Shown piece after piece: positions 1-6,920 of a stretch of DNA of 7,139 nt. The stretch's first letter is position 1, and each line of letters opens with the position of its first letter. The notes beneath the pieces are model-generated. The model was given only the letters and a program-made list of their open reading frames with translations. It searched no databases and had not been told where the DNA came from. Both the position numbers and the translations under genes were made by a program. The DNA lies in contig JAAVGX010000084.1 of the NCBI GenBank assembly GCA_014800065.1, forward strand, positions 1-7,139, read 5' to 3'. This DNA is from Bacteroidales bacterium (lineage in GTDB: Bacteria; Bacteroidota; Bacteroidia; Bacteroidales; Muribaculaceae).

Positions 1-2
1 CT

Positions 3-1949
3 TGTGTATCACCCGATGGAAAAACAGTTCTCTTCGGCATCAGCTATGAGGACCTTGAGGCGAATAAATCCAATAACGACCTCTATCTGCTTGACCTCGA
101 GGGCAAAAATAAGGAGCTCACCCGAATCACCAAAACCGAGAAGAGCGAGAACAGCGCCGTGTGGATCGACGGCGGTTCGCGCATCGCCTTCATGTACCCC
201 GCCGAGGACGGTACCATGCAGTTGTGGCTTATGAATGCCGACGGTTCGAACCGTGTACAGGCCACAACCCACCGGGGCGGCATTTCAGGCTTCCTGTTCT
301 CGCCCGACCAAACTAAGGTGGTTGTTATCGGAAATGTGAAATATGCCCGCAACGCCGGCGATCTCTATCCTGACCTGCCCAAGGCAACCGGCCGCGTAAT
401 CGATGACCTCATGTACAAGCACTGGGACGAGTGGGTAACCGAAATTCCTCATCCTTTTATCGGTACATTCGATGGCACAAAGGTTGAAAATCTTCAGGAC
501 ATCATGGCAGATGAGCCCTTCGAGGCACCCATGAAGCCATTTGGCGGTGTGGAATCGTTCGCGTGGACACCCGCATCGGACGCTCTGGTGTATGTAAGCC
601 GTAAGAAAACCGGTTTGGAATATGCCATCTCCACCAATTCCGATCTCTACCTGTACAATCTCGCCGATAAAACCACCCGTAACCTCACCGAGGGAATGAT
701 GGGCTACGACACCGCACCTTCGTTCTCGCCCGACGGTAGCACCCTTGCATGGCTGAGCATGGAGCGCGACGGCTATGAAGCTGACCGCAACCGCCTCTTC
801 GTGATGGATATGGCCACCGGCAATCGCCGCGATCTGACCGCGCAGTGGGACTATACAATCGAAGAATTTGCCTGGATGCCCGACGGAAAGAGCCTGGCTT
901 TTATCGCCTATAAGGATGGAGTAGCTCCCGTGTTCAACATCGATGCCGCTACCGGCAAAGTTGAGCAACTCACCGATGCGATGGCCGACTTTACTTCGCT
1001 GTCGGTTGCCGGGCGCGACAAGGTTGTGACCATGTGCCACTCAATGGTTCGCCCGAACGAACTGGCGTTGGTAGCGCGCAAGGGTAAGAAGATGGAAACG
1101 ACAATGCTCACAGATGTGAACGGATACATCTTCAAGCAGATCACCATGCCTACAGTAGAGAAGAAGATGGTACCGACCACCGATGGCAAGGAAATGCTCA
1201 CCTGGGTTGTGCTGCCCCCCAAGTTCGATGCCAACAAGCAGTATCCTTCAATTCTTTATTGCCAGGGCGGACCCCAGAGCGCAGTAAGCCAGTTCTGGAG
1301 CTATCGTTGGAATCTTGCGCTGATGGCTGCCAACGGCTATGTTGTTATCGCACCTAACCGCCGCGGTGTTCCCGGATTCGGAACAGAGTGGGAAGAGCAG
1401 ATCAGCAAGGATTATCCCGGTCAGAATATGCAGGATTATCTTGCAGCCGCCGACTATATGCTCGCACAGCCTTATATCGACAAGGCTCGCATGGGTGCCA
1501 CCGGCGCCAGCTATGGTGGATTCTCAATCTACTATCTTGCGGGCAACCACAATCACCGCTTTGCCGCCCTCCTTGCTCACGCAGGTATTTTCAACATGGA
1601 AATGCAGTACCTCGAAACAGAGGAAATGTGGTTCGCCAACTGGGATATGGGCGGAGCCTACTGGGAGAAGGACAATGCTGTTGCTCAGCGCACCTTTGCC
1701 AACTCTCCCCATCGCTTTGTTGACCGCTGGGACACACCTATCATGATTTCGCACGGAGAGTACGACTACCGTATCCTTGCTTCTCAGGGCATGGCGGCAT
1801 TCAACGCCGCAAAGTTGCGTGGCATTCCCGCAGAAATGGTGATTTTCCCCGATGAAAACCATTGGATTCTTAAGCCGCAGAACGCCGTACTTTGGCAGCG
1901 TCTTTTCTTCCGTTGGTTCGACAAGTGGCTGAAACCCAACGCAGACTGA
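3..1949 (+). CDS. S9 family serine peptidase (DPP5-like), 5'-truncated
   Basis: The reading frame is open from the left edge, so the N-terminus, including any signal peptide, lies outside the window; 648 residues are visible. The first part (about residues 1-370) carries beta-propeller repeats with PD40-like motifs, for example SPDGK near residue 4, FSPDGSTLAW near 241 and MPDGKSLAF near 292. The last part is the alpha/beta-hydrolase domain of prolyl oligopeptidases. It has GGPQS, then the nucleophile elbow GASYGG (Ser503 in visible numbering), Asp588 in GEYDYR and His620 in DENHW. The Ser-Asp and Asp-His spacings (85 and 32) agree with what I recall for Porphyromonas gingivalis dipeptidyl peptidase 5, which suggests only about 35-40 residues are missing. 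Such enzymes remove dipeptides from oligopeptides, usually in the periplasm. An internal ATG at 159 is not the start, because the conserved propeller sequence continues upstream of it. The TGA stop shares one base with the next start. The family is certain; the exact DPP subtype is inferred. Confidence 0.93.
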   Translation, partial: CVSPDGKTVLFGISYEDLEANKSNNDLYLLDLEGKNKELTRITKTEKSENSAVWIDGGSRIAFMYPAEDGTMQLWLMNADGSNRVQATTHRGGISGFLFSPDQTKVVVIGNVKYARNAGDLYPDLPKATGRVIDDLMYKHWDEWVTEIPHPFIGTFDGTKVENLQDIMADEPFEAPMKPFGGVESFAWTPASDALVYVSRKKTGLEYAISTNSDLYLYNLADKTTRNLTEGMMGYDTAPSFSPDGSTLAWLSMERDGYEADRNRLFVMDMATGNRRDLTAQWDYTIEEFAWMPDGKSLAFIAYKDGVAPVFNIDAATGKVEQLTDAMADFTSLSVAGRDKVVTMCHSMVRPNELALVARKGKKMETTMLTDVNGYIFKQITMPTVEKKMVPTTDGKEMLTWVVLPPKFDANKQYPSILYCQGGPQSAVSQFWSYRWNLALMAANGYVVIAPNRRGVPGFGTEWEEQISKDYPGQNMQDYLAAADYMLAQPYIDKARMGATGASYGGFSIYYLAGNHNHRFAALLAHAGIFNMEMQYLETEEMWFANWDMGGAYWEKDNAVAQRTFANSPHRFVDRWDTPIMISHGEYDYRILASQGMAAFNAAKLRGIPAEMVIFPDENHWILKPQNAVLWQRLFFRWFDKWLKPNAD

Positions 1950-2500
1950 TGTCGAAAGCCCAATTAAAAAAAGAATTGCAGACCCTCGATAAGGACCAAC
2001 TCATCGAGGTTCTGCTTTCTACTTATTCAGCATCGGCGGGAGCCAAAGAGTACCTTGAATTTTTCTTGAATCCTGATGTGAATGGGCTGATGGAGAAGAA
2101 ATTAAAGGTGGTGGATAAAGAGCTTTCGCGAACCAAATACGGCTATTCAAAAGCACGAATATCCGTGCTGAACAAAACGCTCAAAGAGTTTGCCTCCTTT
2201 GGGGTTCCCGCATTCGATGTGGCACGTTTCGCGCTCCAAATATTTATACGTTTGATTATTGAAGAGCGCTGGACGCACTTTTCGCCTACGCTTGTGGCCG
2301 GTACTGCCAAGATGCTCGCCGCAGCAATGATTGAAGGGGCCAAGGCTCAGGCACTTGATAAAGTACTGGACACTGTCAGGGATGTTTACCGGGATCCGAA
2401 GATTGGAAGGGAAGGCTTTAAGGCTTATTTCCCGGCATGGATTAGATTGGCAGTGGCCCAGTTGCCCCCGAACACCGAACTACCGGAATTTGAATTATGA
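1949..2500 (+). CDS. DUF6155 family protein, function unknown
   Basis: This encodes 183 residues beginning MSKAQLKKELQTLDKDQLIE. That opening, followed by KEYLEFFLNP near residues 32-41, resembles the DUF6155 family of Bacteroidota, which is of similar length. The protein appears mostly alpha-helical and cytosolic: I see no signal peptide, membrane segment or catalytic motif. The C-terminus ends in a PPNTELPEFEL tail. The ATG overlaps the TGA of the S9 peptidase by one base (TGATG), and its own TGA overlaps the next ATG by four bases, so it probably depends on translational coupling. The frame could be extended upstream to 1892, but that would run 58 bases into the peptidase gene, and the family N-terminus fits the ATG at 1949. 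The family assignment is from memory of typical members; no function can be given. Confidence 0.82.
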   Translation: MSKAQLKKELQTLDKDQLIEVLLSTYSASAGAKEYLEFFLNPDVNGLMEKKLKVVDKELSRTKYGYSKARISVLNKTLKEFASFGVPAFDVARFALQIFIRLIIEERWTHFSPTLVAGTAKMLAAAMIEGAKAQALDKVLDTVRDVYRDPKIGREGFKAYFPAWIRLAVAQLPPNTELPEFEL

Positions 2501-2838
2501 AAGCAATAATCGAGAACATAGAATTTGAAATCGAACCGGCGCCTGACGCCTCCGGCGCAGGTTTCGCCGCCTTGCTCCCCCTTGAGGTTGAGATGAGCGA
2601 TCTGAACCACAACGAGAAATACTACTATACAGTGGCGCGCATTCCGCGCAAGGAGTATCTGCCGGGCCATATAGAGTGTGGTGATCTGATGCTCTGGGGC
2701 TCGGATTGCATTGTGCTTTTCTATAAAAGTTTTGACAATCCTTTCCCCTACACTCGTCTTGGTCGCGTTGTTGACGCTGAGCGCCTTGGGGCGCTGCTGC
2801 AGGACAAGCTGAGCGTAAGGGTACGGTTTGAAAAATGA
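2497..2838 (+). CDS. cyclophilin-like fold protein
   Basis: A small protein of 113 residues that resembles the bacterial cyclophilin-like family (TM1367-type beta-barrel fold). Visible family motifs in order are FAALLPLEVEMSDLNHNEKY (about residues 23-42), where these proteins have LLPL...M..LN.NEKYY; then GDLMLWGSDCIVLFYKSF (about 62-79), the most conserved stretch; and YTRLGRVVD (about 84-92). There is no signal peptide, so it is probably cytosolic. The fold is shared with peptidyl-prolyl isomerases, but isomerase activity has not generally been shown for these small members, and I do not claim it here. The start overlaps the stop of the DUF6155 gene as ATGA. It is the last gene of the rightward operon, with the terminator beginning 33 bases after its stop. 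Confidence 0.85.
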   Translation: MKAIIENIEFEIEPAPDASGAGFAALLPLEVEMSDLNHNEKYYYTVARIPRKEYLPGHIECGDLMLWGSDCIVLFYKSFDNPFPYTRLGRVVDAERLGALLQDKLSVRVRFEK

Positions 2839-2871
2839 TTTTGGATTTGGTTTAAAAGTAAACACAAAATT

Positions 2872-2902
2872 AAAGGCTGAGCGTAATTTGCTCAGCCTTT
2901 TT
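2872..2902 (+). terminator. Rho-independent terminator, probably bidirectional
   Basis: A perfect 11-bp stem (AAAGGCTGAGC pairing with GCTCAGCCTTT) encloses a 7-base loop, GTAATTT, and runs into five T residues at 2898-2902. It lies 33 bases past the stop of the cyclophilin-like gene and 16 bases beyond the stop of queA on the opposite strand. Read from the - strand the stem is followed by TTTAATTTTG, a weaker but plausible U-tract, so it may end both convergent operons. The stem and T-tract are seen directly; two-way function is inferred. Confidence 0.9.
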
Positions 2903-2918
2903 AGTTCATTTTGTAATG

Positions 2919-3968
2919 TCAGATGATTAGCATGGCATCGCCGTAGCAACCGAAGCGATAGCGCTCCTGCACAGCAGTGTCGTAGGCTTTCATGATGAGG
3001 TCGTATCCTCCGAATGCAGCCACCATCATGAGCATGGTGGAGTAGGGCATATGGAAGTTGGTGACCAGATTATCGCACACGGTGAAATTATAGGGCGGGA
3101 AGATGAATTTGTTCGTCCAACCGGTGTAAGTTTTCATATGACCGCCCATGCTTTCAGCGGTGGACATTGCACGGAGCACAGAAGTGCCGACGGCGCAGAT
3201 TTTCTTTTCGTTGTCGTGCGCACTGTTTACGGTGTTGACGAGCTCTTCGCTTGCAATCATTTCTTCGGAGTCCATACGATGCTTTGTAAGGTCCTCCACG
3301 TCGATTTCGCGGAAGGCTCCCAGGCCGCTGTGCACTGTGATAAAAGCATTCTTGACGCCTTTGATTTGGAGTCGGGTGAGGAGTCGGCGGCTGAAGTGCA
3401 GTCCGGCTGCGGGTGCCACTACAGCGCCTTCCTTTTCTGCGAATATACACTGATAGTCGATCGCGTCCTGTGGTGTTGACTCACGTTTGATATAAGGGGG
3501 CAGGGGAGTGGTGCCCAGGTTATAGAGGGCTTCTTTGAATTCCTCGTGCGAGCCGTCAAAAAGGAATCGAAGAGTGCGACCGCGTGATGTGGTGTTATCA
3601 ATGACTTCAGCGACCATGGATTCGTCTTCGCCGAAGTAGAGTTTGTTGCCGATGCGAATTTTGCGTGCCGGCTCAACGAGAACATCCCAGAACTTTTGCT
3701 CCACGTTGAGTTCGCGGAGCAGGAAAACTTCGATGCGGGCACCGGTCTTTTCCTTGTTTCCGTACAGAAGTGCGGGAAATACTTTGGTGTCGTTGAATAC
3801 CATTACATCGCCGTCGTCGAAAAAGTCGAGAATTTCGCGGAAAATGTGATGAGAAATTTCGCCGGTCTTGCGGTTCACGACCATCAGACGTGCGTCATCG
3901 CGCTCCTTGTTGGGGTGCAGGGCGATTAGTTCGGCGGGTAGTTTGAAGTTGAACTGCGAAAGCTTCAT
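2919..3968 (-). CDS. queA: tRNA preQ1(34) S-adenosylmethionine ribosyltransferase-isomerase QueA
   Basis: QueA transfers and rearranges the ribosyl group of S-adenosylmethionine onto preQ1 at position 34 of tRNAs with GUN anticodons, giving epoxyqueuosine. The 349-residue length is close to the family norm (E. coli about 356). Family motifs in order are [12 protein letters not shown] and RDDARLMV at the N-terminus, [53 protein letters not shown] with [19 protein letters not shown], and [20 protein letters not shown], ending YGDAMLII. The HSGLGAF stretch differs from the HVGLGTF of many bacteria, but other Bacteroidales QueA proteins also vary here. The ATG at 3968 starts with MKLSQF, as Bacteroidales relatives do. 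It follows truB after a 20-base gap with no clear Shine-Dalgarno and is the last gene of the leftward operon. Confidence 0.96.
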   Translation of the reverse strand: MKLSQFNFKLPAELIALHPNKERDDARLMVVNRKTGEISHHIFREILDFFDDGDVMVFNDTKVFPALLYGNKEKTGARIEVFLLRELNVEQKFWDVLVEPARKIRIGNKLYFGEDESMVAEVIDNTTSRGRTLRFLFDGSHEEFKEALYNLGTTPLPPYIKRESTPQDAIDYQCIFAEKEGAVVAPAAGLHFSRRLLTRLQIKGVKNAFITVHSGLGAFREIDVEDLTKHRMDSEEMIASEELVNTVNSAHDNEKKICAVGTSVLRAMSTAESMGGHMKTYTGWTNKFIFPPYNFTVCDNLVTNFHMPYSTMLMMVAAFGGYDLIMKAYDTAVQERYRFGCYGDAMLII

Positions 3969-3988
3969 TTTTCAGTATATGAAGTTGT

Positions 3989-4705
3989 TTATAGGTGAGC
4001 GTCGTCATCAACTTCATCGATGACAACAGTTTTAATTAATTCGGCGGCTTGTTGGATTGAGAGGCAGTTTTCAATCGCAACGCCGCCCACGCGTGTGCGT
4101 CTGAGAGCGGTGAGGTGAGCTCCGGAGCCGAGAGCGAGCCCGATGTCGCGGGCCAGGGCGCGGATGTAGGTTCCTTTGCTGCAGACCACTCGGATTGTTA
4201 TTGATGTTGGTGAATAGTCAAGTAATTCGATTTGGTCGATGACCAGAATTTTGGGCTTAAGCTCCACTTCCCGCCCTTTTCGCGCCAGTTCGTAGGCGCG
4301 TTTGCCATCGACTTTCACTGCCGAGAAGGCCGGAGGAATCTGCTCGATGCGTCCGAGGAAGTTTTTCAGAGTATCCTCTACGAGCTGGCGGGTGATATGT
4401 TCGGTGGGGTAGGTGGCGTCGATTTCGGTTTCGAGGTCGAACGAGGGGGTTGAGGCTCCGAGGGCAATGGTGGCAATGTATTCCTTAACCCCCGCTTGGA
4501 GCTCATCGATTCGTTTGGTGGCACGGCCGGTGCACAGAATCATAACGCCGGTAGCGAGAGGGTCGAGGGTGCCGGCATGTCCCACCTTGATGCGCTTCAC
4601 ACCGAGGCGTCGGGTGAGGGCACCACGAAGGCGCTTAACGGCGTCGAACGATGTCCAGCCTAATGGTTTGTCGATGTAGAGTACTTCTCCTTCAATGAAA
4701 TTCAT
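3989..4705 (-). CDS. truB: tRNA pseudouridine(55) synthase TruB
   Basis: TruB isomerises U55 in the T-loop of most tRNAs to pseudouridine. The protein has 238 residues. It contains GEVLYIDKPLGWTSFDAV near the N-terminus, VGHAGTLDPLATGVM with the catalytic Asp48 (the same number as in E. coli), and the later family motifs QIPPAFSAVKVDGKRAYELA and CSKGTYIRALARDIG. It is shorter than the 314-residue E. coli enzyme, and the C-terminal PUA extension appears to be absent, as I recall is usual for Bacteroidota. I chose the ATG at 4705 because it places the conserved GEVLYIDKP block at the expected distance. The same frame is open back to 4825, but that would overlap uppP by about 118 bases with a sequence unlike the family. 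The start lies 2 bases after the uppP stop (TGATTATG), which suggests translational coupling. Confidence 0.96.
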   Translation of the reverse strand: MNFIEGEVLYIDKPLGWTSFDAVKRLRGALTRRLGVKRIKVGHAGTLDPLATGVMILCTGRATKRIDELQAGVKEYIATIALGASTPSFDLETEIDATYPTEHITRQLVEDTLKNFLGRIEQIPPAFSAVKVDGKRAYELARKGREVELKPKILVIDQIELLDYSPTSITIRVVCSKGTYIRALARDIGLALGSGAHLTALRRTRVGGVAIENCLSIQQAAELIKTVVIDEVDDDAHL

Positions 4706-4707
4706 AA

Positions 4708-5577
4708 TCAGAATACGTTGTAACCGTAGAGCAGACAGAGAATTGATGCGAGGATGCAGTAAACTGCGAACCACCAGAGCTTGCCCTTGTTGACGATTGC
4801 GAGCATCCATTTGCAGGCCAGACATCCTACTACGAAGGATGTGATGAATCCCACAACGAGTGCCGTAGTGGAGATGGAGGTAGTGGCCACATTAGCCGCC
4901 GTATCGATGGCATCAACGCTGAGCATATCTTTGATGTCGAGAAGTGCTTCGCCAAGGATTGGTATGATAACCATGAAGAATGAGAACTGAGCAACTTGTT
5001 CGCGCTTGTCGCCGATGAGTATGCCCGTGGCGATGGTAGTACCGGAGCGGGAAAGGCCCGGGAGGACTGCCACCGCTTGGGAGCAGCCTATCACGAAGGC
5101 GTCGAGGTATGTGATGTTGCGCGGTTGGTAGCCACCTTGTGCGGGAGTAAGGTGTTGCTGCAGAGGGCGTGTGCGGAAGAAATAGCTGAAAAAGAGCAGA
5201 GCCGCAGTTGCCATGAGGCACCATCCCACCAGGGTGAGTTCTTGCCCGAAGAATGTTTCGATGGTGTCCTTGAAGCATATACCCACAATGCCGATAGGAA
5301 TGCATGAAATCAATATCTTCACTACATACCAAAAATTATCGTCCATTTTGAAGGTGAAGAATGATTTGCACAGAGGCAAAAACTTTTTCCAAAGGACAAC
5401 TATTGTGCTGAGCACGGTAGCCACATGTAGCATGACGTCGAACTCGAGGCTCTCGGCCCCCGAAAGCTCAAGGCCGAGGATTTCTCGGAATATTTCGAGG
5501 TGTCCGCTGGAACTGATGGGCAGGTATTCGGCAAGTCCTTGGACCAACCCGAGGATAAAAGCGTCTAAAGTACTCAT
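4708..5577 (-). CDS. uppP: undecaprenyl-diphosphate phosphatase UppP (BacA family)
   Basis: This is an integral membrane enzyme that dephosphorylates undecaprenyl diphosphate to undecaprenyl phosphate, recycling the lipid carrier for peptidoglycan and surface polysaccharide synthesis; extra copies give bacitracin tolerance. The 289 residues include the first active-site segment QGLAEYLPISSSGH (about 13-26), with Gln13 and Glu17 of the (E/Q)xxxE motif, Ser23 and His26. The second signature is PGLSRSGTT (about 173-181), with Arg177 matching the catalytic Arg174 of E. coli. About eight hydrophobic segments are visible. Between the two signatures lies a cytoplasmic-looking polar stretch, about residues 135-157. 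The start overlaps the stop of the DUF3098 gene (ATGA), and the stop is 2 bases from truB. Genome context with ftsX suggests co-expression of division and envelope-building functions. Confidence 0.96.
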   Translation of the reverse strand: MSTLDAFILGLVQGLAEYLPISSSGHLEIFREILGLELSGAESLEFDVMLHVATVLSTIVVLWKKFLPLCKSFFTFKMDDNFWYVVKILISCIPIGIVGICFKDTIETFFGQELTLVGWCLMATAALLFFSYFFRTRPLQQHLTPAQGGYQPRNITYLDAFVIGCSQAVAVLPGLSRSGTTIATGILIGDKREQVAQFSFFMVIIPILGEALLDIKDMLSVDAIDTAANVATTSISTTALVVGFITSFVVGCLACKWMLAIVNKGKLWWFAVYCILASILCLLYGYNVF

Positions 5578-5840
5578 TCTTCAATTGTTTGCTTTGTTTC
5601 TTTAGGACGGATAATGATAGCGAAAGCCATAGCCACGAACCCTAAAAAGCAGATGGCCGGGCCAACTACTATGCGACGGGTGCTGAAGATGTCGGGATTG
5701 AAGGTATCGGATGTGTTACCGGAGCCGAGCATCAGTATGAAGCCCACCACTATCATTAGCCCGGCACACGCCATAGCGATGAAGTTGCGGCGACCTAAGG
5801 GCATAGGTCCGGTTGGTTTGTTGTCGGTTTTATTTTTCAT
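5574..5840 (-). CDS. DUF3098 family small membrane protein
   Basis: This encodes an 88-residue protein. A polar N-terminus (MKNKTDNKPTGPMPLGRRNF) is followed by a first membrane helix at about residues 21-43 (ACAGLMIVVGFILMLGSG). A short loop contains FNPDIFSTRRI, then comes a second helix at about 59-79 (VVGPAICFLGFVAMAFAII) and a charged tail. This layout and the GRRNF, GSG and FN-DIFS-RR features match the DUF3098 family, found between ftsX and uppP in many Bacteroidota. No biochemical role is known to me; an accessory function in division or envelope synthesis is only a guess from position. It overlaps ftsX upstream and uppP downstream by 4 bases each (ATGA). The frame is open upstream to 5924, but the ATG at 5840 gives the family N-terminus and a minimal overlap. 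Confidence 0.9.
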   Translation of the reverse strand: MKNKTDNKPTGPMPLGRRNFIAMACAGLMIVVGFILMLGSGNTSDTFNPDIFSTRRIVVGPAICFLGFVAMAFAIIIRPKETKQTIEE

Positions 5841-6712
5841 TTCAAAAACATTTCGTCGTAAGAAGAATAAATGTATTTGTTGGTTGCTGCAATAGCGGTA
5901 ATTCCACATATCAGGACACCGCAAACGAGGAGTGTGCCGCCAACGATAGCTATGTTGGCAGAGGTGAAAATGGCGGTGAATATTGCGTCGTATGAGGTTG
6001 CGTAGTAAAGCATTGCGCAGATTAGCGCTGTAGCGATGATGGCTGCGAGAATGCCGTTGACGATGGCGGCGCGGATGAACGGGCGCCGGATAAATGATGC
6101 GGACGCTCCTACCAGCTTCATGGTGTAGATAATGAAGCGGCGGCTATAAATCGACAGAAATACGGCATTGCGAATCAACGCTATGGCAATTATTCCAAGT
6201 AAAATAATCAAGACGGAAATAATTATGCTGAAGCGCTTTATAGTGCGGTCGAGTCCATCAATGATGGTACTTTCGGAGATCACTTCGTCCACATCGGGTA
6301 GCGTGGCAAAGAACGTTGAAAGCTTTTCTATGGAGTCGGTGAAAGCGTATTTGGGATGCACTTTGACATCAAATTCTGCGGAATAGGGATTGGCGTCGAG
6401 AAGTTGCGCGAAGTCCTCCCCCATTAGAGATTGCTCTTGTGCATAAATGTCGTCAGCTGAAACGAATGTGAGGAGATTTACGGCTTTGGAAGCCATAAGT
6501 GCTTGTTTCGCAGTGGCTATGCTTTGCTCGGAAGCTCCCTGCTGCATACGGACAATAAATCCAAGATTGTGCCGGAGCTCAGTATTGAGATTGCACGCAA
6601 TTATACCGGTCAAGGCCATGATGCCCAAAAGGAATAGCACCAGGGAAACAGACACCAGAGAGGTCACACGTGACCCGAGGGTGGGGATATGCTTCTGTTT
6701 TTGTGTTTTCAA
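5837..6712 (-). CDS. ftsX: cell division protein FtsX (ABC transporter permease-like)
   Basis: FtsX is the membrane partner of the ATPase FtsE. Together they couple the divisome to activation of peptidoglycan hydrolases. With the TTG start at 6712 the protein has 291 residues: a basic cytoplasmic N-terminus (KTQKQKH), TM1 at about 19-40, an extracytoplasmic domain at about 41-160 containing NPYSAEFDVKV (the family's NP...F.V region), then TM2 at about 161-181. The cytoplasmic YTMKLVGAS motif (196-204) with FIRRPF follows, then TM3 and TM4. The longest candidate frame begins with TTG at 6751, but that codon lies inside the predicted -7 promoter element, so transcripts would start after it. The TTG at 6712 also gives a typical short, lysine-rich N-terminus. 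Either start would be non-ATG. ftsE is not adjacent, as I recall is common in Bacteroidota. It is the first gene of the leftward operon and overlaps DUF3098 by 4 bases. Confidence 0.92.
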   Translation of the reverse strand: MKTQKQKHIPTLGSRVTSLVSVSLVLFLLGIMALTGIIACNLNTELRHNLGFIVRMQQGASEQSIATAKQALMASKAVNLLTFVSADDIYAQEQSLMGEDFAQLLDANPYSAEFDVKVHPKYAFTDSIEKLSTFFATLPDVDEVISESTIIDGLDRTIKRFSIIISVLIILLGIIAIALIRNAVFLSIYSRRFIIYTMKLVGASASFIRRPFIRAAIVNGILAAIIATALICAMLYYATSYDAIFTAIFTSANIAIVGGTLLVCGVLICGITAIAATNKYIYSSYDEMFLK

Positions 6713-6748
6713 CTCAATGCGATATGATGCAATAACTGCAAATATGTG

Positions 6749-6780
6749 CAAAATTACTACATTAACACCCCCTTTGTCAA
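6749..6780 (-). promoter_or_regulatory. Bacteroidota-type promoter of the ftsX operon
   Basis: On the - strand, TTGACA (6780-6775) is followed, with 21 bases between its TTG and the next box, by TAATTTTG (6756-6749). The second box fits the Bacteroidota -7 consensus TAnnTTTG fully, and the TTG fits the -33 element. Transcription would be expected to begin at about 6740-6745, leaving a leader of about 30 bases before the TTG at 6712. The boxes are seen directly; promoter activity is inferred. Confidence 0.7.
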
Positions 6781-6830
6781 TATTTTCATGCTAATTTTTA
6801 AATAATTAACAAACCGCCACCCTCGAAATC

Positions 6831-6860
6831 GTGCGAAATGGCAAAATGCGCAAATCGCAC
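6831..6860. repeat. inverted repeat in the divergent intergenic region (possible operator)
   Basis: GTGCGA (6831-6836) and TCGCAC (6855-6860) form inverted arms around an 18-base AC-rich spacer. A shorter TGCG/CGCA pair (6847-6859) shares the right arm. The element lies between the two outward-facing promoter candidates, and its right arm sits where the -33 region of the rightward promoter should be, so a regulator bound here could affect that promoter. The arms are short and chance occurrence is possible. Confidence 0.3.
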
Positions 6861-6883
6861 AATAATTCCCCAAAACCCCACCG

Positions 6884-6891
6884 TAACTTTG
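6884..6891 (+). promoter_or_regulatory. Bacteroidota -7 element of a rightward promoter
   Basis: TAACTTTG is a full match to TAnnTTTG and sits 29 bases before the ATG at 6921. Transcription should start near 6896-6900. I see no TTTG or TTG at the usual -33 distance (about 6856-6863), so the promoter may be weak or need an activator. The divergent arrangement with the ftsX promoter supports the call. Confidence 0.55.
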
Positions 6892-6920
6892 CCCCCAAAA
6901 TAAAGATTAATCAGCAAAAA

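Noticed and set aside
285..1040. 251-codon open frame on the - strand, inside the S9 peptidase gene
   Set aside because: It is antisense to a clearly conserved beta-propeller region, its translation shows no recognisable family, and it has no promoter or operon partner. It is a by-product of the codon use of the real gene.
159..1949. ATG at 159 as the start of the S9 peptidase
   Set aside because: The same frame is open to the left edge and encodes conserved propeller sequence there (SPDGK, NNDLYLLDLEG), so the gene is truncated by the window edge.
2425..2949. 174-codon - strand frame crossing the terminator and the cyclophilin-like gene
   Set aside because: It runs through the stem-loop and opposite two supported genes, and its translation resembles no family I know.
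3304..3351. HSGLGAF in QueA in place of the common HVGLGTF, as a possible loss of activity
   Set aside because: Bacteroidales QueA proteins that I recall also vary at these positions, and all other family motifs are intact.
3989..4705. TruB truncated at the C-terminus
   Set aside because: It is shorter than the E. coli enzyme, but the catalytic domain is complete, and I recall short versions of about 230-240 residues as normal in Bacteroidota.
5500..5541. Gln13 in UppP where E. coli has Glu17
   Set aside because: The family motif is (E/Q)xxxE, so Gln is an accepted variant. The second Glu, Ser, His and Arg are all present.
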